Positions 44,980-52,484 of a stretch of DNA of 64,000 nucleotides are shown one piece after another; the stretch's first letter is position 1; every line of letters starts with the position of its first letter. Source of the stretch: UBA7672 sp963784415 (GTDB taxonomy: Bacteria; Pseudomonadota; Alphaproteobacteria; Caulobacterales; Hyphomonadaceae); NCBI GenBank assembly GCA_963784415.1, contig CAWARK010000014.1:930001-994000 (forward strand), in the 5' to 3' direction. The notes under the pieces were generated by a model that ran no database searches, was not told where the DNA came from, and worked only from the letters and a program-made list of their open reading frames with translations. The translations under genes and the position numbers were made by a program.

Positions 44980-45537
44980 GTGCTCAGATCATTTTGCTGC
45001 GCCGCCATGGGCGCATTCCTGGCTTTTCCGGCTCTGGCGCAGGAAGAAACCTCGAAGGAAGAGCGCAAGGACTACGCTTGCGGGGACCTCAAACTCGCCG
45101 TCTGGACCGTTCAGGACTACGAGGAGCAGCACGTTGTCGTCTGGTTTCTCGACAGGAACGACGATCAGGTGCGCCCCAACATCACGGCGCCCGGGAAATT
45201 TGTCTCGCTATGCTCGCGGGGCGCGTTTCTGCTGCTCGACAACACAGGCGCACATTATCAGACCGGGCCGTCCTTCATGATGTCCGCGCAAGGCGACGTG
45301 CTTGGCAGCATGAATGTCGGCTACGAAGTCAGCTATGCCGTCACCCGCGATGGCAAGCTGATATGGGTTCAATCCTACGAGGAGCGGGCGAAGCAGTTGC
45401 GGACGCGGTTGCAGGTCATGGATGCCAGCGGCAGGTCTGTTCACAACCAGACCTATTCGGCGGCCATCGACGTCAGCATCAGCTACGAGGGCAAGTCGTA
45501 CCCGATAAGTGTGCTCAAGCCGGACACGCCGTACTAA
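44980..45537 (+). CDS. Exported hypothetical protein
   Basis: A 185-residue protein starting at a GTG (44980), which gives a signal peptide (LRSFCCAAMGAFLAFPALAQ). A TTG at 44932 and an internal ATG at 45007 are alternatives. The mature part is mainly beta-strand-like, with aromatic and charged residues and no recognised domain. It is divergent from the TauD-type gene and converges with the EAL gene. Confidence 0.6.
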   Translation: MLRSFCCAAMGAFLAFPALAQEETSKEERKDYACGDLKLAVWTVQDYEEQHVVVWFLDRNDDQVRPNITAPGKFVSLCSRGAFLLLDNTGAHYQTGPSFMMSAQGDVLGSMNVGYEVSYAVTRDGKLIWVQSYEERAKQLRTRLQVMDASGRSVHNQTYSAAIDVSISYEGKSYPISVLKPDTPY

Positions 45538-45543
45538 CCGGCC

Positions 45544-46371
45544 TCAGCCCTTCTTCAGCAATTCCTTGAAGTCGGCCGGTTGCAGCGGCCGCGACAGCAG
45601 GAAGCCCTGAACCTCATCGACCTTTAGCCAGGCCATGAAATCCCACATCTCCTGCGTTTCGATACCCTCGGCGACAACGCGCAGGCCGTGCTCGCGCGCG
45701 ATGCGCACACAGCTCACCAGCGCTGCCTTGGCATAGGCTTCGTCCATTGCAAGGCGCGTGAACGCCGGATCGATCTTCACTTCCGTGAACGGATAGTTCC
45801 GCAGGCGATCGATGTTGCTCGCGCCGGCGCCAAAGTCGTCGATAGCAAGGCCGAAGCCGTGCGCCCGCAACGCCGTCATCGTCTCGAATGCCTTCGCGCC
45901 GTACTCGATCACGCGCGACTCGGTGACTTCCAGCGTGAACTGGCTGCAGCTCAGGCCTGATTCTGCAATCGCCGCCGCCATCTGGTCCGCGAACTCAGGA
46001 CGTTCCAGCGACAGCGGGCTGATGTTGATGGAGCAGGGCAGGCCGCCGAATTCCGTAACGTGCTTGGCCACCTGCCGCGCCATCACGAAGGTCAGAGCAT
46101 CGATCCGCTGGCTGCGTTCGGCCAGTTCGACATAGGCCGCCGGCGAGGCAAGTCCGGCGCTCGGCGTCGCGATCCGCGCCAGCGCTTCGACGCCGACGAT
46201 CTGGCGGTTGGCCAGCGAGACCTTGGCATGGAAAAAAGGATGCAGGCCGCCGCGCTCGATGGCTGCTTCCAGCAGGCTGGGGCTGGCCGTGGCCGCGCGC
46301 CGTGCCGTGTCAGTTGCCGTATCCGGAACACCAGGAATCATCGCGCCGAAGACCCGCCTTCGGACAGGCAT
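45544..46371 (-). CDS. Stand-alone EAL-domain phosphodiesterase
   Basis: A 275-residue cytoplasmic protein consisting almost only of an EAL domain. All catalytic landmarks are present: VEALARI (EAL), the Asn in INISPLS, the Glu in TLEVTESRV, IDDFGAGASN, the Lys in VKIDPAF, VAEGIET and the Gln in VQGF. It should hydrolyse cyclic-di-GMP. A second ATG at 46341 could be used. It has no sensor domain, so control is probably by expression or partners. In contrast, the EAL domain of tipF in this window is degenerate. Confidence 0.88.
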   Translation of the reverse strand: MPVRRRVFGAMIPGVPDTATDTARRAATASPSLLEAAIERGGLHPFFHAKVSLANRQIVGVEALARIATPSAGLASPAAYVELAERSQRIDALTFVMARQVAKHVTEFGGLPCSINISPLSLERPEFADQMAAAIAESGLSCSQFTLEVTESRVIEYGAKAFETMTALRAHGFGLAIDDFGAGASNIDRLRNYPFTEVKIDPAFTRLAMDEAYAKAALVSCVRIAREHGLRVVAEGIETQEMWDFMAWLKVDEVQGFLLSRPLQPADFKELLKKG

Positions 46372-46503
46372 TCAGCCGTCCGTTCTTGCGGAGATTAAGG
46401 CACGGAACGGTCTCAAAACAGCTAACCGGGTCGATGCAAACAAATGCAACGACCCGGAATGCAGTGCCGAATTGTAGCCAGAACGCCTACTTCGCGTCAG
46501 CCA

Positions 46504-47106
46504 TTACTTGGCGTCGGAGAGCGCCTGGTTGGCAAAGTCCCAGTTCACCAGCTCGTCGAGGAAGGTGTTGATGTATTTGGGCCGGAGATTCTGGTAATCG
46601 AGGTAGTAGGCGTGTTCCCAGACATCCATGGTTAGCAAAGGCGTAACGCCCGCTTCCGTCAGCGGCGTCTCGGCATTGCCGGTCTTCGACACCACCAGCT
46701 TGCCATCCTTCAGCGACAGCCAGGCCCAGCCAGACCCGAACTGCGTCGTGCCGGCTTCGGCGAACTTGGCCTTGAACTCGTCGAACGAGCCGAAATCCTT
46801 GTTGATCTTGTCAGCGATCAGGCCGGTCGGCTTGCCGCCGCCCTGCGGCTTCATCGAGTGCCAGTAGAAGGTGTGGTTCCACACCTGACCGGAATTGTTG
46901 AACACCGGCATCTTCTTGTCGGCCCAGCTCGCCTTGACGACTTCTTCAAGCGATGCGTTCTCCAGCGGCGTGCTGGCGACCAGCTTGTTCAGGTTGTCCA
47001 CATAGGCCTGATGGTGCTTGGCGTAGTGGAAGTTGAGCGTGTTTTCGGAGATATGCGGCGCCAGGGCGTCGCGCGCATACGGCAGGGCGGGAAGTGTGAA
47101 AGCCAT
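46504..47106 (-). CDS. sodB: Fe/Mn superoxide dismutase
   Basis: A 200-residue cytoplasmic superoxide dismutase that converts superoxide to hydrogen peroxide and oxygen. Metal ligands are the His in LNFHYAKHH, the His in VWNHTFYWHSM, and Asp and His in TMDVWEHAYYLDYQN. The GGGKPTG segment and overall pattern fit the iron type. A long in-frame extension upstream of the ATG at 47106 is not conserved. It is divergent from the phytoene-synthase-like gene. Confidence 0.95.
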   Translation of the reverse strand: MAFTLPALPYARDALAPHISENTLNFHYAKHHQAYVDNLNKLVASTPLENASLEEVVKASWADKKMPVFNNSGQVWNHTFYWHSMKPQGGGKPTGLIADKINKDFGSFDEFKAKFAEAGTTQFGSGWAWLSLKDGKLVVSKTGNAETPLTEAGVTPLLTMDVWEHAYYLDYQNLRPKYINTFLDELVNWDFANQALSDAK

Positions 47107-47178
47107 GGAAGACCCTCTCTGTGTTTGTTGTTTTGACCGGGCTGTCCCTGAGATAGGGCTCAAACGCTGATTTTGAAC

Positions 47179-47883
47179 ATGAGCGATACGGCCAATCCCC
47201 CAAAACTTGCAAGCGCCGCTGAATTCGACGCCCGCCTTAAGCGGGCCGACGAAGACCGTTGGCTCGCCTCGCGTTACGCACCGGCGCCTGATCGCGAACG
47301 AGTCGCAGCTATCTACCTGCTCAATCTGGAGCTGCAGCGCGCCCTCCAGACAAAGGAGCCGATGCTGGGCAAGATCCGCCTGCAATGGTGGCGCGAGACC
47401 ATGGAGCAGGTGGCCGGCGCCGGCCCCATCCGCCGCCACGACCTTGCGGAAGAACTTGCACGCGTTCTCGCCGGTCGACCCGATCTCCACGCCGCGGCTG
47501 CCGCCCTGATCGATCGCTACGACGACATTCTCGATGATCACCTCCACGCTGGCGGCCACCAGCCCGGGGGTGACCACGAAGCCCGCCATCTGTCCGTGGA
47601 GGGCGCCGTGATGAAACTTGCGGCCCTTGCACTGGACGCCATGGCGGCGCCCGAACAACTCGCTACGCTGGCCGCTCTAGGCGAAGCGCGCATCGCCCTC
47701 AGCGCAGATCTTCCGCACGCAGCGGACCGCTGGCGTTCCGCCTGTCAGGCCGCCCGAAAGGTGCCCGCGGCCCTCTGGCCTGCCATCCTGCATCTGGCTC
47801 TCACAGACCTGCCCAGCCCGCAGGCGTCGGATTTCGCTAGGCGGTGGCGTCTGCTCAAGACGGCCTTCACACACCGCCTTTAG
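47179..47883 (+). CDS. Squalene/phytoene synthase-like protein (NDUFAF6 type)
   Basis: A 234-residue protein from the ATG at 47179 (a TTG at 47173 is possible). The segments RWLASRYAP, IYLLNLELQRA and EPMLGKIRLQWWRE are those of the NDUFAF6-like branch, a complex I assembly factor family with a prenyl-synthase fold. The two canonical Asp-rich catalytic motifs are not both present (IDRYDDILDDHL is the only one), which argues against a prenyl synthase. It probably helps complex I biogenesis at the inner membrane. Confidence 0.75.
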   Translation: MSDTANPPKLASAAEFDARLKRADEDRWLASRYAPAPDRERVAAIYLLNLELQRALQTKEPMLGKIRLQWWRETMEQVAGAGPIRRHDLAEELARVLAGRPDLHAAAAALIDRYDDILDDHLHAGGHQPGGDHEARHLSVEGAVMKLAALALDAMAAPEQLATLAALGEARIALSADLPHAADRWRSACQAARKVPAALWPAILHLALTDLPSPQASDFARRWRLLKTAFTHRL

Positions 47884-47955
47884 GCAGACACTGGTCAAGC
47901 TCGCGGCAAACCTGTTTGTTGGCGTAGGACGGAATCGCAACGGGCAAGGGCGTAA

Positions 47956-48714
47956 GTGAGCAACCTTTTCAATCCGATGAGCTGGCTTCGCGCGTTGTCG
48001 CAACCGCTCGTCCTGCTCGGCCTCGCGGTCGACCTGTTCCCGATCTATGGCGTGATCGCATTCGGCTGGAACGCCGTGCCGCTGGTGATGCTCTACTGGA
48101 TGGAGAACATCATCGCCGGGGTGCTCACCATCCCGCGCATCTTCATCTCAGGCGCCACCTTTGGCGGCCTGGGTTTCCTGCTCGGCGCGTTCCTCTCCGT
48201 TTTCTTCGTCTTCCACTACGGCTTGTTCTGCCTTGTCCACGGCACCTTCCTGATCGTCTTTATCGCCTTCGGCGACGGCTCGATCGCAAGCACCCAGCCG
48301 ATGATGATGGACCTGTGGGGCATGTTCCAATTCGGCCTGCACAGCGCTGCGCACGTCGAATATTTCGTGTACGCGATCATCGCCTTCCAGGCGCTCGTCT
48401 TCCTGTGGGAATTCGTCATCAAGGGCGAATGGAAGGAAACCAATCCGATGGGCGAGATGTTCGCGCCCTACGGCCGCATCATCGTCCTGCACTTCGCGAT
48501 CTTCGCCGGCGCCGGCGCACTGTTCCTGCTCGGACAGCCCATCATCGGCGTCCTTGGCCTGATCGTCTTCCGCGCCGTCTACGGCGTCATCACAAACTCC
48601 AAGAGTGTGTTCGCGTTCGACAATGATTTCACGAAAACGCTGGAAGCAACACGCAACCGCGAAGCGTTCCTGAAAGCGATGCGCGGCGAAAAGCCTGACG
48701 AGCCGGAAGCCTAG
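47956..48714 (+). CDS. DUF6498-type membrane protein
   Basis: A 252-residue integral membrane protein starting at GTG (47956), with about six hydrophobic helices and a charged C-terminal tail. The motif LYWMENIIAGV and the HYGLFCLVHG segment are typical of the DUF6498 family. Function is unknown. Its TAG overlaps the trmFO stop on the other strand. Confidence 0.7.
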   Translation: MSNLFNPMSWLRALSQPLVLLGLAVDLFPIYGVIAFGWNAVPLVMLYWMENIIAGVLTIPRIFISGATFGGLGFLLGAFLSVFFVFHYGLFCLVHGTFLIVFIAFGDGSIASTQPMMMDLWGMFQFGLHSAAHVEYFVYAIIAFQALVFLWEFVIKGEWKETNPMGEMFAPYGRIIVLHFAIFAGAGALFLLGQPIIGVLGLIVFRAVYGVITNSKSVFAFDNDFTKTLEATRNREAFLKAMRGEKPDEPEA

Positions 48715-50135
48715 ACAGCGTCCGCCGTCACGGCCTGTCCCTGCAGCCACGCCTGCACATCATCGAGCGCTCGCAGTGAGATCAGCCGCTTCCGCGCGCG
48801 CCCCTTGTCCGCGCCCTTGAGCCGCTTGCCATCCGGACCCTTCAGCTCCCCCACGACGATATCCGGGAACAGCCCGTAATTGACGTTCATCGGCTGGAAC
48901 GACCGCGCCGTTGAATCCTCGATCTGCCCGACCACGTGCCCGCCCGTGATGTGCGCGACCAGCGATCCCAGCGCCGTAGTCACCGGCGGCGCATCAACCT
49001 TGCGACCCAGCCGCTCCGCCGCCGCCATGCGCCCGGCCACCAGCCCCATCGCCGCGCTCTCGACATAGCCTTCAACGCCCGTCACCTGTCCCGCGAACCG
49101 CACACGCGGATCGCTCTTCAGCCGTAGCTGTTCATCCAGCAGGACAGGCGAGTTGATGAAGGTGTTGCGGTGTATCCCGCCAAGCCGCGCAAACTGCGCA
49201 TTCTCGAGCCCCGGGATCATCCGGAAAATCTCCGTCTGCGCCCCATGCTTCAGCTTCGTCTGGAAGCCCACCATGTTCCACAGCGTCGCCAGCTTGTTGT
49301 CCTGCCGCAGCTGTACGATGGCCCACGCTTTCACGCCGGGATTGTGCGGGTTCGTCAGCCCAACCGGCTTCATCGGCCCGAAGCGCAGCGTCTCCGCTCC
49401 GCGCTCCGCCATCACCTCGATCGGCAGGCAGCCCTCGAAATAGGGCGTGCCCTCCCATTCCTTGAACTCCGTCTTCGGACCCGCCAGCAGCGCCGCGATG
49501 AACGCCTCATACTGCTCCTTGGTCATCGGGCAGTTGATATACGCCTCGGCGCCATCCCCACCCGGACCCGGCTTGTCATAGCGTGACTGTTTCCACGCCT
49601 TGCTCATGTCGATCGATTCAACATGCACGATCGGCGCGATCGCATCGAAGAACGCCAGCGAGCTTTCATCCGTCTTGGCCAAAATCGCCTTCGCCAGATT
49701 GTCCGACGTCAGCGGCCCCGTCGCAATGATGACACTGCGCCACGCTTCCGGCGGCCAGCCATCCACTTCCCCGCGCTCGATCGTGATCAACGGATGCGCC
49801 TTGATCGCCGCCGTCACGTCCGCCGAGAACGCATCCCGATCCACCGCCAGCGCCGACCCCGCCGGCACGCGATGCCGGTCGCCCATCGAAATGATCAGGC
49901 CGTTCGCCCGCCGCATCTCTTCGTGCAGCAGCCCCACCGCATTGTATTCCCAGTCATCCGACCGGAACGAGTTCGAGCACACCAATTCAGCCAGCCCGTC
50001 CGTATGGTGGGCATCCGTCCCCCGCACCGGCCGCATTTCGTGGAGCACGACGGGCACGCCGAGATTGGCCGCCTGCCAGGCCGCCTCGGACCCCGCCATG
50101 CCGCCGCCGATGATGTGAATGGGTTCGATTGTCAT
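48711..50135 (-). CDS. trmFO: tRNA uridine-54 C5-methyltransferase, folate-dependent
   Basis: A 474-residue flavoprotein that methylates U54 of tRNA to ribothymidine using methylene-tetrahydrofolate and FADH2. The FAD-binding motif is IHIIGGGMAGSEAAWQAANLG at the N-terminus. ELVCSNSFRSDD, KPGPGGDGAEAYINCPMTK and FRMIPGLENAQFARLGG are the strongly conserved blocks. The ATG at 50135 is chosen because the family begins immediately with the FAD loop; an upstream in-frame ATG (50225) is unlikely. Confidence 0.95.
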   Translation of the reverse strand: MTIEPIHIIGGGMAGSEAAWQAANLGVPVVLHEMRPVRGTDAHHTDGLAELVCSNSFRSDDWEYNAVGLLHEEMRRANGLIISMGDRHRVPAGSALAVDRDAFSADVTAAIKAHPLITIERGEVDGWPPEAWRSVIIATGPLTSDNLAKAILAKTDESSLAFFDAIAPIVHVESIDMSKAWKQSRYDKPGPGGDGAEAYINCPMTKEQYEAFIAALLAGPKTEFKEWEGTPYFEGCLPIEVMAERGAETLRFGPMKPVGLTNPHNPGVKAWAIVQLRQDNKLATLWNMVGFQTKLKHGAQTEIFRMIPGLENAQFARLGGIHRNTFINSPVLLDEQLRLKSDPRVRFAGQVTGVEGYVESAAMGLVAGRMAAAERLGRKVDAPPVTTALGSLVAHITGGHVVGQIEDSTARSFQPMNVNYGLFPDIVVGELKGPDGKRLKGADKGRARKRLISLRALDDVQAWLQGQAVTADAV

Positions 50136-50244
50136 GGCGCTCCTATAGGCCAATTTATGGCCCGGATAACAGGGGCCTGCGCCAACCCGCCTTTCCGCTG
50201 CATTTGCGGATGGCTGTCCGCTCACGAACCATTAGACTGAGCCC

Positions 50245-51372
50245 ATGTTTGCTGCGCGCCTCGCCCCCGTCGCCATCGCCGTGCTGGCCGTGCTCACGGC
50301 GCCGGCCCGTGCCGATATCCGCGCCTTCAACGCCGCCGTCCAATCCGGCGACTACACGGCAGCGCTCGCCGAGGCCGAAGCAACTTGGCCCTCCCTCGAC
50401 CAGAGCACCGCCGCCGTCGCCGCGCGCGAATTCGCGTGGATCGCCATGCTCGCCGGCGATCCCTCCCGCGCACTGGCCTACTCACGCTTTCTGGTGGAGG
50501 AGGGCGCCTCGCTCGCCACGCCCGACAAATCTCCAGAAGTCTCCCGCGTCCTTCACGCCTGGGCCAACCTCGGCGTCGCCAGCTCTCCTAGCGCCCGCAC
50601 AAACCTGCTCACCGCCTTGCAGGCCCGCGCAGCGATCGCCAACCGCGACCTGATCTCGCCCCGCGCCGCGCAAGCCCTGCAGGCCGAAGCGTGGGAGGCC
50701 GGCGACTGGCCGCAAGCGGAAGCCGCCGCACATCTCGCCGTCCGCTTTCTCGACGATCTCGGCGCCACGCAGTCACCCGCCCGCTACGAGGCCCGCCGCA
50801 CGCAGGCGATGGCGAGCTTCATGCGCACCAAGTCTCCTGACGCCTACACCGCGCTCTACGATGCCGCGACCGAACTGCACGACCTGATCGCCACCACGCC
50901 CGCCGGCAAGATTCGCGACAAGCTCGCCAGTGAATACTTCGAAGCGCTCGCCTGGGGCGACGCGGTCTACAGCGCGCTCCCGGCCAGCCGCCAGCGACAG
51001 ATCCCCGATCGCCGCGCCACCGTCGGCGCAGGCCGCCCCGCAATGGTCGATCTCCTGTACGCCGCGCCGGGCGATCCCGCCCTCCCGCGCTGCCGCATCA
51101 CCATGGCAAAGACCAACGCCGCGCCCGGCTTTCCCTTCGTCTCGCGCTTCAAGGAATTTGGCGGCGTGGTGACTTACGCACTCGATGTGCAGCCAAATGG
51201 AACTTTCACCAATCCGCGCGTAATGGCCGCCGCACCGCATCCCGACTTCGTGGAGGCGACACAGGGCGTCATGTCGTCGTGGCGCTGGAAGCTCGACGCC
51301 TCTCAGACCCTGTCCACCTGTCGCATGCCAAAGGTCCACATCATGACCTTCGCCTTCGCCATGGGTCGCTAG
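50245..51372 (+). CDS. Exported protein with a TonB C-terminal-like domain
   Basis: A 375-residue protein with a signal peptide (MFAARLAPVAIAVLAVLTAP, then ARA). A helical N-terminal region (about 25-250) resembles short repeats. The C-terminal 100 residues (VTYALDVQPNGTFTNPRV, AAPHPDFVEATQGVMSSWRW) follow the TonB C-terminal pattern of energy transducers but without the N-terminal membrane anchor and Pro-rich linker of a true TonB. It would be periplasmic. Its partner is unknown. It is divergent from trmFO. Confidence 0.7.
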   Translation: MFAARLAPVAIAVLAVLTAPARADIRAFNAAVQSGDYTAALAEAEATWPSLDQSTAAVAAREFAWIAMLAGDPSRALAYSRFLVEEGASLATPDKSPEVSRVLHAWANLGVASSPSARTNLLTALQARAAIANRDLISPRAAQALQAEAWEAGDWPQAEAAAHLAVRFLDDLGATQSPARYEARRTQAMASFMRTKSPDAYTALYDAATELHDLIATTPAGKIRDKLASEYFEALAWGDAVYSALPASRQRQIPDRRATVGAGRPAMVDLLYAAPGDPALPRCRITMAKTNAAPGFPFVSRFKEFGGVVTYALDVQPNGTFTNPRVMAAAPHPDFVEATQGVMSSWRWKLDASQTLSTCRMPKVHIMTFAFAMGR

Positions 51373-51459
51373 CCCAAACCGTATTGGGCGTGGCTGCAGA
51401 GCCGGCAGTTGCCGCCCGCGGCCAATTCCACTACGGGCAGGGCTCTTCCGGAGGACGCA

Positions 51460-52344
51460 ATGGCGAATGGCTCGGGCCAGATTCCCGTCTTGGACTGTGT
51501 GCGCAGCGCCTGGCAGTTCCTGCTGCGCAACGGACGCCGACTCGCGCCGGCCGCGATCATCGTCGCCCTGGTCGCTGAAATCGGCCCTATCATCGGGATG
51601 CTGACGGGTGCGGCAGACGCCGGATCAGCAAGCACGCTCGCCCCCAGTCTCGGCAACTTCGTCAGCATGCTCCCGGGCATACTCGCCAGCCTTGTGTTTA
51701 CCGCTGCGATCCTGCGCCTCGCCGTCCGTGACGAATTCATCGGTGCGACCGGCCTGCTGCTCGGGCCAGATGAGCTACGTCTGCTCGGCGTCTTCGCGGG
51801 ATTGATGTGCATCATCATTCCATTTGGCGCGCTTGTTTTTCTGATCGTGTCGGTTGTCGTCATATCGCGACTGGCGTCGTCTCCGGCAGAGCTTCAGAGG
51901 TTGCTCGATGATCCTGATGCGATGAGCACGGCGCTCGAAACCACGCTTGGTCCGGCAGGCTCGGCCGCTTTCCTCCTCTTCATGTTCGCGGCCATCGGCA
52001 TCTTCATCTACGTGGCGACCCGCCTGTTCATGATGAACGCCGCCACCATCGGCGAACGCCGCATCGTCATGTTCCAGACGTGGAAATGGTCGCGCGGCAA
52101 CGTCCTCCGCATGCTCGGCGCGCTTCTCCTGACCTGGCTGCCGGCCTCGCTCATGGATACGATGATCTACAGTCTTGCCGCGACCGTGTTCAGCGGCGTC
52201 GCAAGTCCCGGCAACGCCGCGCTGACCATCCCGATCTTCCACATCATCACGACTTTCGTCACCGCGATGCTGTCCATTCCGTCGGTCGTCGTCGGCGCCA
52301 TTCTCTACAAGGGGCTCCGCCCCGCAGACTTCGTCGCGAAGTAG
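51460..52344 (+). CDS. Multi-pass membrane protein
   Basis: A 294-residue integral membrane protein from the ATG at 51460, preceded by GGAGGA. About six transmembrane helices are evident, with a pattern (LDCVRSAWQFLLRNGRRLAP, ERRIVMFQTWKWSRGNVLR) like the glycerophosphoryl-diester-phosphodiesterase-type membrane domain family, though I cannot confirm it. It is 87 bp after the TonB-like gene and could be in the same unit. A palindromic element follows its stop. Confidence 0.6.
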   Translation: MANGSGQIPVLDCVRSAWQFLLRNGRRLAPAAIIVALVAEIGPIIGMLTGAADAGSASTLAPSLGNFVSMLPGILASLVFTAAILRLAVRDEFIGATGLLLGPDELRLLGVFAGLMCIIIPFGALVFLIVSVVVISRLASSPAELQRLLDDPDAMSTALETTLGPAGSAAFLLFMFAAIGIFIYVATRLFMMNAATIGERRIVMFQTWKWSRGNVLRMLGALLLTWLPASLMDTMIYSLAATVFSGVASPGNAALTIPIFHIITTFVTAMLSIPSVVVGAILYKGLRPADFVAK

Positions 52345-52348
52345 CGCG

Positions 52349-52459
52349 CCCTCGTCCTTCGAGACGCCGCTTCGCGGCTCCTCAGGATGAGGACTAAACG
52401 AACGCCGGCTGAGTAGCCCTCATCCTGAGGAGGCCGAAGGCCGTCTCGAAGGACGAGGG
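52349..52459. repeat. Palindromic intergenic element, copy 1
   Basis: An 18-bp perfect stem (52349-52366 with 52442-52459, CCCTCGTCCTTCGAGACG and its complement) encloses further paired segments around CTCAGGATGAGG and CCTCATCCTGAG. It sits between a membrane protein gene and the 3' end of uvrA. A related copy lies at 60281-60404. Confidence 0.85.
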
Positions 52460-52484
52460 TGTGCGCACCAACGCAAACCCAGCG